64,000 bases of DNA, from contig NZ_JACHDP010000001.1 of the NCBI RefSeq assembly GCF_014201145.1, positions 3,658,001 to 3,722,000 of the forward strand, read 5' to 3'. A program made the translations under genes and the position numbers. The notes beneath the pieces were generated by a model. The model saw nothing but the letters and a program-made list of their open reading frames with translations, made no database searches and had not been told where the DNA came from. Of this stretch, positions 25,740 through 35,868 are shown piece by piece; the stretch's first letter is position 1, and every line of letters starts with the position of its first letter. The stretch is from Micromonospora parathelypteridis. Its GTDB lineage: Bacteria > Actinomycetota > Actinomycetes > Mycobacteriales > Micromonosporaceae.

Positions 25740-26819
25740 TCAGGAGGACTCGCGCGCGGCCGGACCGCTGCCGAAGAGCACGTCGTCCCAGCTCGGCAGG
25801 CGCTTGCGCGGCTTGCCGTTGGCATCGGTGGCCTCGCCGCCCGCAGCGGCCGCGGCACCCGTCCGGCGGGGCCGCAGCACCGCCAGCGACGGCACGGCCG
25901 GCACTTCCTTGGGCGCGTCCGAGTCGTCGTCGAAGGCCGACCCCTGGCCGCCGCCGAGCAGTGCGGCTGCGCCCCCACCGACCGGCCGCTGCCGGGGCGC
26001 GTCCGACCCGCCAAGAGCAGCAGGGGTACGCGGCTCAAGGCCACGACCCGACGACGCGCCGAGCGGGCGGTCCAGTGAGGCGAGCAACGCGTCGCGGCCG
26101 GCCCGGATCGGATCCCGACCGGGGCGCGGGTGCTCGGACGCCGCCGGCAACCCGTGCCCACCACGGCTCGGCTCGCCGCGCGACGGACCGGGCAGGCCGT
26201 GCCCGCCCCGCTCCGGCGCCGGCTCCTGGCCGAGGATCGGCGTGGGGCGCTCGGCGCACAGGTACTGCGCCATGTCGTCGTGCGGGGCGACCGACTGCCG
26301 GGTCTTGTCGAGATCCCAGATGGCCTGCGCGGTGGCCTTGCCGGACGGCCAGGTGGCGATGATCCGCCAGGTGCCGTCGTCACGCCGGTACGCGTCCCAG
26401 GAGATCTTCTCGGTGTCGATGCCGTGCTGGCTCAGCCGACCGTTGACCACCTCGGCGAGCGGGGTGGGCTTCTCCGCGCCCTTGAGTCGGGTGCGGCGGG
26501 CGTGCTGGGCGAGCATCGCCCGCTCCTGCAGGACCGGGCCGGCGTAGCGCAGCACCCGGTCGACCGGCACCCCGGCGATCCGGGCGACATCCTCGGCGGA
26601 CTCACCGGAGCGGATGCGGGCCTGAATGTCCCGAGGAGACAGTGAGGGGACCGGGTCGGCTGCGGTCGGCGCCACCACCAGCGGCGGCGCGCCAGGCTCG
26701 GCGTGCAACGCCCCCGAGATCCGGTCGTCGATCGGCAGGGCGAGCAGTCGTCCGACCTCGTCGGCGAGAACCAGGGCATGGCCGTCCTCGGAGAGGGCGA
26801 CGAAGCGTACTGGGCGCAT
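25740..26819 (-). CDS. sepH: septation protein SepH
   Basis: The protein has 359 residues from ATG 26819, preceded by GGAGG. The N-terminal DUF3071 domain begins MRPVRFVALSEDGHALVLAD and includes an HTH-like unit (DIQARIRSGESAEDVARIAG then VPVDRVLRYAGPVL). The long C-terminal part is disordered and rich in Gly, Pro and Arg, with an imperfect RGGHGLP duplication. It ends in the conserved RKRLPSWDDVLFG motif. In Streptomyces and mycobacteria SepH binds FtsZ and promotes its assembly during division. The gene lies next to serC, as in mycobacteria. Confidence 0.93.
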   Translation of the reverse strand: MRPVRFVALSEDGHALVLADEVGRLLALPIDDRISGALHAEPGAPPLVVAPTAADPVPSLSPRDIQARIRSGESAEDVARIAGVPVDRVLRYAGPVLQERAMLAQHARRTRLKGAEKPTPLAEVVNGRLSQHGIDTEKISWDAYRRDDGTWRIIATWPSGKATAQAIWDLDKTRQSVAPHDDMAQYLCAERPTPILGQEPAPERGGHGLPGPSRGEPSRGGHGLPAASEHPRPGRDPIRAGRDALLASLDRPLGASSGRGLEPRTPAALGGSDAPRQRPVGGGAAALLGGGQGSAFDDDSDAPKEVPAVPSLAVLRPRRTGAAAAAGGEATDANGKPRKRLPSWDDVLFGSGPAARESS

Positions 26820-26954
26820 AGCGTTGCCTCCGTCCCGCTTCGCTGGCCGCACGCCACGAGTCGGCCACCCAGGCGTCTCGGACCACCGTACGCGCATCTG
26901 CCTCGGGGTGGGGGAAGCGACACCCCGCATGTCATGACTGAGCTGCAACGATGA

Positions 26955-26998
26955 TCACGGTCGGTGTCCGTGGAAGCCTCAACGGACACCGACCGTGA
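26955..26998 (-). terminator. intrinsic terminator after serC
   Basis: A perfect 17-bp stem (TCACGGTCGGTGTCCGT and its complement) surrounds a ten-base loop, six bases beyond the serC stop. It separates serC from sepH transcription. Confidence 0.88.
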
Positions 26999-27004
26999 CG
27001 AACC

Positions 27005-28326
<1,322 letters not shown>

Positions 28327-28335
28327 ACGGACAGC

Positions 28336-29442
28336 TCAGACGCCGTGGGGGATGGCCGCCCAGCCCTCGACGTCGGACGGCTTGCGGGTCTCCGGGCCGA
28401 TGTAGCGGGCGGACGGGCGGACCAGCCGCTGCAGGCGCTTCTGCTCCAGGATGTGCGCGCTCCAGCCGCCCATCCGCGCGCAGGTGAACATCGAGGTGAA
28501 CATGTGCGCCGGCACCTCGGCGAAGTCCAGCACGACGGCCGACCAGAACTCGACGTTGGTGGCCAGCACGCGGTCCGGGCGGCGGGCCTGCAACTCGGCG
28601 AGGGCCGCCTTCTCCAGCGCCTCGGCGATCTCGAAGCGCGGCGCACCCAGCTCCTTGGCCGTGCGCCGGAGGACGCGGGCGCGCGGGTCCTCGGCCCGGT
28701 AGACGCGGTGGCCGAAGCCCATCAACCGCTCACCGCGATCGAGTACGCCCTTGACGTAGCCCTCCGCGTCGCCGCTGCGCTCCACCGCCTCCAGCATGCT
28801 GAGCACCCGGGACGGGGCGCCGCCGTGCAGCGGGCCGGAGAGGGCGCCGATGCCGGAGGAGATGCAGGCGGCCGCGTCCGCTCCGGTGGAGGCGACGATG
28901 CGAGCGGTGAAGGTGGACGCGTTCAGGCCGTGCTCGGCGGCCGAGATGAAGTACGCGTCGACGGCCTTGACGTGCCGCGGGTCGGGCTCGCCACGCCAGC
29001 GCTTCATGAACCGCTCGACGATGGTCTGCGCCTTGTCGATCTCCTTCTGCGGCACCGCCGGCAGGCCGAGGCCCCGGGCGGACTGCGCGACGAAGGAGAG
29101 CGCGGTCACCGAGACCCGGGCGAGGTCCTCACGGGCCTGCTCGTCGGAGATGTCCAGCAGTTGGTTGAGCCCCCAGTACGGGGCCAGCATGGCGACCGCG
29201 GACTGCACGTCGACGCGGATGTCACCGGAGTGCACCGGCACCGGGAACGGCTCCGCCGGCGGCAGGCCCGGCCCGAACCGGCCGTCGACCAGTAGCGCCC
29301 ACACGTTGCCGAACGACACCTGGCCGATCAGATCCTCGATGTCGACGCCGCGATAGCGCAGCGCGCCACCCTCACGGTCAGGTTCGGCGATCTCGGTCTC
29401 GAAGGCGACAACGCCCTCCAGCCCGGGTTTGAAATCGGCCAT
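28336..29442 (-). CDS. citA: citrate synthase (class 2, CitA-like)
   Basis: The product is 368 residues, shorter than the hexameric GltA type and matching the actinobacterial citrate synthase 2 group. It condenses oxaloacetate and acetyl-CoA. Catalytic histidines are H171 (SAAEHGLNAS) and H245 (MGFGHRVY). LSGPLHGGAP (H206) is the substrate loop. The position of the usual catalytic Asp (N-V-D-F) is occupied by E298 in ATNVEFWSAV. The ATG follows CAGGAGAGCC. The gene is divergent from pdxH over about 250 bp; that spacer contains the promoters but no evident gene. Confidence 0.92.
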   Translation of the reverse strand: MADFKPGLEGVVAFETEIAEPDREGGALRYRGVDIEDLIGQVSFGNVWALLVDGRFGPGLPPAEPFPVPVHSGDIRVDVQSAVAMLAPYWGLNQLLDISDEQAREDLARVSVTALSFVAQSARGLGLPAVPQKEIDKAQTIVERFMKRWRGEPDPRHVKAVDAYFISAAEHGLNASTFTARIVASTGADAAACISSGIGALSGPLHGGAPSRVLSMLEAVERSGDAEGYVKGVLDRGERLMGFGHRVYRAEDPRARVLRRTAKELGAPRFEIAEALEKAALAELQARRPDRVLATNVEFWSAVVLDFAEVPAHMFTSMFTCARMGGWSAHILEQKRLQRLVRPSARYIGPETRKPSDVEGWAAIPHGV

Positions 29443-29691
29443 GTGGCTCTCCTGGATCTGGTCGGTGCGCCCGGTCAGCTCATCCGGCCCGGTCGGCCGA
29501 GCGCCCTAGGCGACCCTCAGGGATGTGTTCGGAACATACTGCCTGCTGAGTAAGGGATACGCGACCCGCTGCGACTGTGCTGCACGCGACATCTTCGAAC
29601 GCGCATTCTCGGCGCTACTCGGTGAGACTGGGCGGTGCGGTCTGGCCAGCGCGGGAGGGCGTCGGCCGGGTCGCCGAGAAGGAGTGGGGAC

Positions 29692-30351
29692 GTGACGGGC
29701 GACACACCCGCCCCGGCCGCGATGCGTAACGAGTACGCCGCGGACCTGGGCCTGACCGAGGCTGACCTGGCCGTGGACTGGCACACCCAGTTCGACCGCT
29801 GGTTCGCCGACGCGGTGGCTTTCGGACTACCCGAACCCAACGCGATGGTGGTGGGCACCGCGGACTCGGCCGGGCGGCCGAGCGGACGGACGGTACTGCT
29901 GAAGGGGTACGACCCGGAGGGGTTCGTCTTCTTCACCAACCACCTGTCGCGCAAGGGCGTCGAGGCGTCCGTTAACCCGTACGCCAGCCTGGTCTTTCCG
30001 TGGTTCGCCATGCAGCGTCAGGTGGTGGTCGCCGGGCGGGTCGCGCACGTCGACCGCGCGACGAGCGAGGCGTACTTCGCCAGCCGGCCGCGCGGCTCCC
30101 AGTTGGGTGCCTGGGCCAGCCCGCAGTCGCAGGTGGTCCCGGGCCGGGCGGCGCTGGAGGAGCGCTACCAGGAGGTGACCGAGCGGTTCGCCGACGGGAC
30201 CGAGATCCCGACCCCGTCGCACTGGGGCGGGTTGCGGGTCCAACCCGAGTCGGTGGAGTTCTGGCAGGGTCGGGCCGGCCGGTTGCACGACCGACTCCGC
30301 TTCCGTCGCCTCGACGAGGGTGGCTGGATCGTCGAGCGGTTGGCGCCGTGA
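29692..30351 (+). CDS. pdxH: pyridoxamine 5'-phosphate oxidase
   Basis: The protein has 219 residues from GTG 29692, preceded by AAGGAGTGGG. It oxidises pyridoxine/pyridoxamine phosphate to PLP using FMN. Family blocks are PNAMVVGTADSAGRPSGRTV, LLKGYDPEGFVFFTN, SRKGVEASVNPYASLVFPW, RQVVVAGRVAHVD, SRPRGSQLGAWASPQSQV and the C-terminal PESVEFWQGRAGRLHDRLRF. All FMN- and substrate-binding arginines of PdxH appear present. The stop overlaps the MFS start by 4 bp (GTGA). PLP made here serves enzymes such as SerC nearby. Confidence 0.94.
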   Translation: MTGDTPAPAAMRNEYAADLGLTEADLAVDWHTQFDRWFADAVAFGLPEPNAMVVGTADSAGRPSGRTVLLKGYDPEGFVFFTNHLSRKGVEASVNPYASLVFPWFAMQRQVVVAGRVAHVDRATSEAYFASRPRGSQLGAWASPQSQVVPGRAALEERYQEVTERFADGTEIPTPSHWGGLRVQPESVEFWQGRAGRLHDRLRFRRLDEGGWIVERLAP

Positions 30352-31646
30352 CGGGTGTGCAGGAGGCTCGGCCGCGCGGACTGCGTCGCTGGGCTATCGA
30401 CGTACGGCCGCTGCGCGTGCCCGCGTACCGGCGGCTCTGGCTCGGCAACACCGTGGCGATGTTCGGGTTCCAGTTCACCGCCGTCGCGGTTCCGGTGGAG
30501 ATGTACGCCCTGACCCGGGACTCGTTCTGGGTGGGCCTGCTGGGCGTGGCGGCCTTCGTACCGTTGCTGATCTTCGGGCTCTGGGGTGGCGCGGTCGCCG
30601 ACGCCCGTGACCGCCGTGCCGTGCTGCTCGGCGGGTCGGTGCTGCTCTGGGCGTCCACCCTCGGGCTGCTGGTGCAGGCGCTGCTGAACGTGGGCAGCCC
30701 GGTGCTGCTGTTGGCGTTGATGGCGCTGCAGTCGGTGGCGTTCGCGATCACCTCGCCGGCCCGCAGCGCCATGCTGCCCCGGCTCGTGCCGGACGACCTG
30801 GTGCCGGCGGCCAGCACCCTCAACTACACGACCTTCACCGCGGCCTCGGTCGCCGGCCCGCTCGTCGCCGGCCTGATCCTCTCCGCCTCGCCGGACACGA
30901 CGGTCGTCCTGCCCATCGCGTACGGCGTGGACGCGGTGCTGTTCACCGCGATGCTCTGGGCGGCGCTGCGTCTGCCCGCGCTGCCGCCCGAGCCGACCGC
31001 GGACGGTCAGGTCCGCCGTGCCGGCCTGGCCAGCGTGGTCGACGGGTTCCGCTACCTGGCCACCACACCCGTACTCCTGCTGTCCTTCGGGGTGGATCTG
31101 ATCGCGATGATCCTCGCCATGCCGCGGGCGCTCTTCCCGGAGATCGCGCACGAGCGGTTCGGCGGCGGCGGGGCGGTCGGCCTGCTCTACAGCGCCATCG
31201 CGATCGGCTCGATGATCGGTGGGCTGACCTCCGGCTGGATCGGCCGGCTCCGCCGGCAGGGGCTCGGCCTGGTGCTCGCGGTCGTCGCCTGGGGAGTCGC
31301 GATCGCCGCGGCGGGGTTGGCCCACCAGCTTTGGCTGATGGTCCTGCTGCTCGCCGTGGCCGGCGCCGCCGACCTGGTGAGCGCGGTGCTGCGCCAGTCG
31401 ATGATGCTGGTCTACGCGCCGGACCGGATGCGCGGCCGGCTCCAGGGCGTCAACACGGTCGTCGTGGCGGGTGGCCCGCGTCTGGGTGACCTGCGGGCCG
31501 GCACCATGGCCGCCGGGTTCGGTGGCGGGGTGGCCTGGGTGGCCGGTGGGCTCGCCTCGGCGGTCCTCGTGGTGGTGCTCGCGGTCGCGTTCCCAGCACT
31601 GCTGCGCTACCGGGCGGCGACGGCGTCGAGCGGCGACCGGACGTGA
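30348..31646 (+). CDS. MFS transporter coupled to pdxH
   Basis: This 432-aa protein has about 12 membrane segments and starts at GTG 30348, translationally coupled to pdxH. The N-terminus VRPLRVPAYRRLWLGNTVAM, the loop GGAVADARDRRAVLLGG and the C-terminal part DRMRGRLQGVNTVVVAGGPR fit the enterobactin exporter (EntS)-like MFS group. The direction and substrate are not known. Coupling to pdxH is conserved in related genomes as far as I recall, but this does not prove vitamin B6 transport. Confidence 0.87.
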   Translation: MTGVQEARPRGLRRWAIDVRPLRVPAYRRLWLGNTVAMFGFQFTAVAVPVEMYALTRDSFWVGLLGVAAFVPLLIFGLWGGAVADARDRRAVLLGGSVLLWASTLGLLVQALLNVGSPVLLLALMALQSVAFAITSPARSAMLPRLVPDDLVPAASTLNYTTFTAASVAGPLVAGLILSASPDTTVVLPIAYGVDAVLFTAMLWAALRLPALPPEPTADGQVRRAGLASVVDGFRYLATTPVLLLSFGVDLIAMILAMPRALFPEIAHERFGGGGAVGLLYSAIAIGSMIGGLTSGWIGRLRRQGLGLVLAVVAWGVAIAAAGLAHQLWLMVLLLAVAGAADLVSAVLRQSMMLVYAPDRMRGRLQGVNTVVVAGGPRLGDLRAGTMAAGFGGGVAWVAGGLASAVLVVVLAVAFPALLRYRAATASSGDRT

Positions 31647-31664
31647 CCGGTTAGGGTCGCCGAC

Positions 31665-32594
31665 ATGGAAAGCCCCGATCAGCGCCCGTTCTCCGGCGCC
31701 CAGTGGACCATCTCCGCCGCCGGCCACGAGGCCGTCATCGTGGAGGTGGGCGGTGGGCTCCGGACGTACCGGCACGACGGTGTCGACCTGGTCGACGGTT
31801 ACCAGACCGACGAGGTCTGCCCCGGCTGCACCGGGCAGGTGCTGGCACCCTGGCCGAACCGGATCCGCGACGGCCGCTACTCGTTCGGGGAGCGGACGCA
31901 CCAGCTCCCGCTGACCGAGCCGGAGCGGCACGTGGCCATCCACGGGCTGGTCAACTGGGTGCCGTGGCGTCTGTTGGAGCAGTCGGAGGACGCGGTGACG
32001 GTCGGCTACGACCTCCCGCCGCAGCCCGGCTACCCGTGGCCGCTGCGGTTGGTCAGCCGGTGGAGCGTCGGTGCGGACGGGCTGCGCGCCGAGCACGAGG
32101 TGACCAACACCGGCGGGGAGGTCGCGCCGTTCGGCTTCTCCGTGCACCCGTACCTGCAACTGCCGGGCGTCGCGGTCGACGACCTGGTCATGCGGCTGCC
32201 GGCCCGTACCCGGCTGTTGGTGGACGGCCGGCTGCTGCCGGTCGGCGCGACCCCGGTGGCCGGCACCGAGTACGACTGGACCAGCCCGCGCCGGATCGGT
32301 GCCGCCGAGCTGGACCTCTGCTTCGGTCAGGTGATCCGCGACGCCGACGGCGGCTCGTCGGTGAGCCTGTCCGCGCCGGACGGTTCGGCGGGGGTGAGCA
32401 TCTGGGCGGACGCCGAGTTCGGCTGGTGGCAGGTGTTCACCGGGGATGCGCTCACCGGTGAGCGGCACCGCCGTTCGGTGGCGATCGAGCCGATGACCTG
32501 CCCACCGGACGCGTTCCGCTCCGGCAAGGACGTGCTCACGCTCAAGCCCGGCACGACCTGGCGGGGTGCCTGGGGCATCCGGCCCGGAGCCTGA
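31665..32594 (+). CDS. aldose 1-epimerase family protein (galactose mutarotase-like)
   Basis: This 309-aa protein has the mutarotase fold. Conserved elements are LAPWPNRIRDGRYSFG (the NR motif), VAIHGLVNWVPW with the catalytic histidine in the HGL motif, EHEVTNTGGEVAPFGFSVHP with the second histidine, and a late Glu in VAIEPMTCPPDAFRSG. It interconverts anomers of hexoses. It lies 18 bp after the MFS gene and overlaps the nitroreductase start by one base, so these genes form a run with pdxH. Confidence 0.9.
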   Translation: MESPDQRPFSGAQWTISAAGHEAVIVEVGGGLRTYRHDGVDLVDGYQTDEVCPGCTGQVLAPWPNRIRDGRYSFGERTHQLPLTEPERHVAIHGLVNWVPWRLLEQSEDAVTVGYDLPPQPGYPWPLRLVSRWSVGADGLRAEHEVTNTGGEVAPFGFSVHPYLQLPGVAVDDLVMRLPARTRLLVDGRLLPVGATPVAGTEYDWTSPRRIGAAELDLCFGQVIRDADGGSSVSLSAPDGSAGVSIWADAEFGWWQVFTGDALTGERHRRSVAIEPMTCPPDAFRSGKDVLTLKPGTTWRGAWGIRPGA

Positions 32595-33196
32595 TGGAGT
32601 TCGCCGAGGTCGTCCGGCGTCGGCGGATGGTCCGCAACTACGACCCGGACCGCCCGGTCCCGCCCGACGTGGTGGACCGGCTGCTCGAGCACGCCGTCCA
32701 CGCGCCGTCGGCCGGGTTCGCCCAGGGCTGGGGTTTCCTGGTGCTGGAGGAGCCGGCCGACCGGGAGCGGTTCTGGGCGGCCACCACACCCGATGGCGGT
32801 GGTCGCGAGCGTTGGCTGGCGGGGATGCGCCGGGCACCCCTGATCGTGGTGCCGCACGCGAACGAGTCGGCCTACCTGCAGCGCTACGCGGAGCCGGACA
32901 AGGGTTGGACGGACCGGTCGACCGACCGGTGGCCGGTGCCGTACTGGCACGTGGACACCGGATTCGCGGCGTTGCTGATGCTGCTCACCGCCGTGGACGA
33001 GGGGCTGGGGGCGTGCTTCTTCGGCATCGCGCCGCAGCGGCTCGCCTCCTACCGGGACGCGTTCGGCGTGCCGGCGGAGTACCAACCCATCGGAGCCGTC
33101 ACAATCGGTTACCGGGCACCCGACCATCGGTCACCGTCGCTGCGCCGTGGGCGCCGCGGAGTGGACGAGGTGGTGCGGCGCGGCCGGTGGAGCTGA
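32594..33196 (+). CDS. nitroreductase family oxidoreductase
   Basis: This 200-aa flavoprotein begins MEFAEVVRRRRMVRNYDPD, the typical R-R-x-x-R phosphate-binding start of the FMN nitroreductase fold. HAPSAGFAQGWGFLVLE and LMLLTAVDEGLGACFFG are further family blocks. Its ATG shares one base with the preceding stop. The acceptor substrate is unknown. A 187-bp spacer with only weak hairpin potential follows. Confidence 0.88.
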   Translation: MEFAEVVRRRRMVRNYDPDRPVPPDVVDRLLEHAVHAPSAGFAQGWGFLVLEEPADRERFWAATTPDGGGRERWLAGMRRAPLIVVPHANESAYLQRYAEPDKGWTDRSTDRWPVPYWHVDTGFAALLMLLTAVDEGLGACFFGIAPQRLASYRDAFGVPAEYQPIGAVTIGYRAPDHRSPSLRRGRRGVDEVVRRGRWS

Positions 33197-33383
33197 GAAT
33201 GGCGTCCTGTTCGTCCGGTTGAGGATCGGACGAGCGGTAGCGAAACTGACATCAGGGAGCAGAACGCAACGTGCGCTGGGCGGCTAGGCTGGCACGGTCA
33301 TCGGTGCCGCGCCGCGCGGTGCCCGCCGCGGCCCGGCTCGGCGCTGTCGGTCGGCCCGGCCACGGGGAGGGGAGCGTGCCGTC

Positions 33384-33689
33384 GTGATCTTCAGAGCGGT
33401 CCGGGACGGGCGTCCCTACCCGGAGCACAACCTGACCCTGAAGCAGTGGGCGGAGATCCCGCCCCGTCCGCTGCGCCTGGACCAGATGATCACCACCAAG
33501 CGCGAGTTGGCGCTCGACAAACTCCTCGCCGAGGACTCCACCTTCTACGGTGACCTCTTCCCGCACGTCGTGCAGTGGAACGGCGGGCTCTACCTGGAGG
33601 ACGGGCTGCACCGGGCGTTGCGGGCCGCTCTCCAGCAGCGCAACCAGATCCACGCGCGGGTGCTGGTGCTCTCCGAGCCGATCGAGTGA
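33384..33689 (+). CDS. conserved actinobacterial protein, ParB-like fold suspected
   Basis: This 101-aa protein (MIFRAVRDGRPYPEHNLTLK...) is of a type strongly conserved across actinomycetes, from memory of Streptomyces homologues. The segment LAEDSTFYGDLFPHVVQWNG followed by LYLEDGLHRALRAALQQR recalls the D-G-x-H-R element of ParB/sulfiredoxin-like domains, suggesting nucleotide binding. The start is GTG 33384 in CCGTCGTGATCTTC, after GGGGAGGGGAGCG. It has no neighbour that explains it. Function is unknown. Confidence 0.75.
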   Translation: MIFRAVRDGRPYPEHNLTLKQWAEIPPRPLRLDQMITTKRELALDKLLAEDSTFYGDLFPHVVQWNGGLYLEDGLHRALRAALQQRNQIHARVLVLSEPIE

Positions 33690-33733
33690 CGAGCCCTTCT
33701 TTCGCGCACTGAACCTTCGTTAGGGTGGCGTCC

Positions 33734-34897
33734 ATGACCGCTCCGCTCGACCTGCTCGACCTGGATCCGTCGCTCACCGAGGAGGAGCGGCAGATCCGCG
33801 ACGTCGTCCGCCAACTCCTCGACGACCGGGTGCGGCCGCACGTCGCCGACTGGTACGAGGACGGCCGGGTGCCCGCCCGGGAGCTGGCCCGCGAGTTCGG
33901 CAAGCTCGGGCTGCTCGGCATGCATTTGACCGGCTACGGCTGCGCCGGCGCCTCCGCGGTCGCCTACGGGCTGGCCTGCCAGGAGTTGGAGGCCGCCGAC
34001 TCCGGCGTCCGATCCCTGGTCTCGGTGCAGGGCTCGCTCGCCATGTTCGCCATCTGGCGCTACGGAAGTGCGGAGCAGAAGCAGCACTGGCTGCAGTCGA
34101 TGGCCACCGGTGAGGCGATCGGCTGCTTCGGCCTGACCGAACCGGACCACGGCTCCGACCCTGCCTCGATGGCCACCCGGGCCCGCCGCGACGGCGACGA
34201 CTGGGTGCTCACCGGCGGAAAGATGTGGATCACCAACGCGCCGATCGCCGACGTCGCGGTGATCTGGGCGCGCACCGACGAGGGCGTGCGCGGCTTCGTC
34301 GTCCCCATGGACACACCCGGCGTCACGGCCCGGGAGATCCGCCGCAAGATGTCGCTGCGCGCGTCGGTGACCGGCGAGATCGTGCTCGACGGCGTCCGGC
34401 TCCCGGCAGACGCCCAACTACCCGAGGCGACCGGGCTCAAGGCACCCCTGAGCTGCCTCACCGAGGCCAGGTACGGCATCGTCTGGGGCGCGGTCGGCGC
34501 CGCCCGTGACTGTCTGGAAACCACCCTGGCGTACGCCACCACCCGCACCCAGTTCGGTCGCCCGCTGGCCGGCTTCCAACTCACCCAGGCGAAGCTCGCC
34601 GACATGGCCGTCGAGTTGGTGAAGGGGCAACTGCTCGCGCTGCACCTGGGCCGGCTCGCCGACGCCCACCGGCTGCGCCCCGAGCAGGTCAGCGTGGGCA
34701 AGCTGAACAACGTGCGGGAGGCCCTGGCCATCGCCCGGCAGTGCCGCACCATCCTCGGCGCCAACGGCGTCTCCGGTGAATACCCGGTGATGAGGCACGC
34801 CAACAACCTGGAGAGCGTGCTGACGTACGAGGGCACCTCCGAAATCCACCAACTGATCGTCGGGCAGCGGCTCACCGGGCTCTCCGCTTTCGCCTGA
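33734..34897 (+). CDS. acyl-CoA dehydrogenase family protein
   Basis: This 387-aa FAD enzyme starts at ATG 33734 (MTAPLDLLDLDPSLTEEERQ); GTG 33725 is possible. The substrate and FAD blocks are IGCFGLTEPDHGSDPASMAT, WVLTGGKMWITNAPIADVAV and RYGIVWGAVGAARDCLETTL. The catalytic base is E366 in VLTYEGTSEIHQLIVG. This glutamate position and the RTQFGRPLAGFQLTQ block suggest the glutaryl-CoA dehydrogenase branch, which decarboxylates to crotonyl-CoA, although a general short-chain enzyme is possible. Confidence 0.9.
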   Translation: MTAPLDLLDLDPSLTEEERQIRDVVRQLLDDRVRPHVADWYEDGRVPARELAREFGKLGLLGMHLTGYGCAGASAVAYGLACQELEAADSGVRSLVSVQGSLAMFAIWRYGSAEQKQHWLQSMATGEAIGCFGLTEPDHGSDPASMATRARRDGDDWVLTGGKMWITNAPIADVAVIWARTDEGVRGFVVPMDTPGVTAREIRRKMSLRASVTGEIVLDGVRLPADAQLPEATGLKAPLSCLTEARYGIVWGAVGAARDCLETTLAYATTRTQFGRPLAGFQLTQAKLADMAVELVKGQLLALHLGRLADAHRLRPEQVSVGKLNNVREALAIARQCRTILGANGVSGEYPVMRHANNLESVLTYEGTSEIHQLIVGQRLTGLSAFA

Positions 34898-34996
34898 CCT
34901 GCCCGTTTGCGTTTTTCGTCCGCTCAACGCGCGACTGTCGTACGGGGGCCGTACCGTCATTGGCAGACGACGTGTCTGACGAGGACGGTGAGCGTG

Positions 34997-35809
34997 ATGG
35001 CCCGCGACGCTGGCATCAACGAGCCCACGAGGGAGTTCCCCGGTTACCCGACCGGCGACGATCTCAAGGAGCGGTCGACCGCGACACCCGAGCCGACCAC
35101 GGATACACCGGGCGGCTCCGGAGGCTCCGGAAACTTTGACGGCTCCGGCGGCCCGACGACCGGTGGTGGTGGGGCGGCCCGTGGCCTGCTCCTGCTGCTC
35201 GGCGCTGCCGCACTGGCCGTGGTCGTGCTGCTCGGCATTCAGGCGACCGGCTTCCTGCCGGAGTTCCGCAACCCGTTCGCCAAGGAGCAGACCGACCGCA
35301 GTCAGCCGCCGCTGCTGAAGTCGATCCAGGACCTCAGCCGCTACGTGGCCGCCGAGGGCAACTTCCAGGTCGTGGTCGACACCCAGAACGACCGGCGCAA
35401 CGTTCCAGACTTCCTGCTCAACGAGCGCACCCTGTTCGTCGGGGCCGGCAGCGTCGAGGCGTACGTCGACTTCACCAAGATCGGTGAGGGTGCCGTCGTC
35501 CAGTCCGCCGACGGCAAGTCCGTCGAGATCAAGCTGCCCGCGCCGCAGCTCGGCGAGACCAACCTCGACATGGAGAAGAGTTACGTCTTCGCGGAGCAGC
35601 GCGGTCTGCTCAACCGGCTCGGTGACCTGGTCGGCAACGACCCGAACCGACAGCAGCAGATCTACGTGCTCGCCGAGGACCGGATCACCAGCGCCGCCCG
35701 GGACAGCGGGCTCGCCGCCCGAGCCCAGGACAACACCCGCAAGATGCTGGAGGGGCTGCTGCGCTCCCTCGGCTACCAGCAAATCACGGTCACCTTCACG
35801 GCACCCTGA
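34997..35809 (+). CDS. DUF4230 domain membrane-anchored protein
   Basis: The protein has 270 residues from ATG 34997, after GAGGACGGTGAG. A Gly/Ser/Thr-rich cytoplasmic leader (1-55) precedes one membrane helix (ARGLLLLLGAAALAVVVLLG). The extracellular part (KSIQDLSRYVAAEGNFQVVV, LNERTLFVGAGSVEAYVDFT, LGDLVGNDPNRQQQIYVLAE) matches DUF4230. The function is unknown. A very strong terminator follows 21 bp after the stop. Confidence 0.88.
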   Translation: MARDAGINEPTREFPGYPTGDDLKERSTATPEPTTDTPGGSGGSGNFDGSGGPTTGGGGAARGLLLLLGAAALAVVVLLGIQATGFLPEFRNPFAKEQTDRSQPPLLKSIQDLSRYVAAEGNFQVVVDTQNDRRNVPDFLLNERTLFVGAGSVEAYVDFTKIGEGAVVQSADGKSVEIKLPAPQLGETNLDMEKSYVFAEQRGLLNRLGDLVGNDPNRQQQIYVLAEDRITSAARDSGLAARAQDNTRKMLEGLLRSLGYQQITVTFTAP

Positions 35810-35830
35810 GCTGCCACACCCCGTAACGCC

Positions 35831-35868
35831 GAAGCGCCCGCTCCGACTGTCGTCGGAGCGGGCGCTTC
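35831..35868 (+). terminator. strong intrinsic terminator after DUF4230 gene
   Basis: A perfect 17-bp stem (GAAGCGCCCGCTCCGAC and its complement) has a four-base loop. It is at the edge of the repeat-rich region that follows. Confidence 0.9.

Noticed and set aside
30165..32837. 890-aa minus-strand open frame
   Set aside because: It spans the antisense of pdxH, MFS and the epimerase genes, all with clear motifs. Its composition (Arg, His, Gln, Pro) is typical of a shadow frame.
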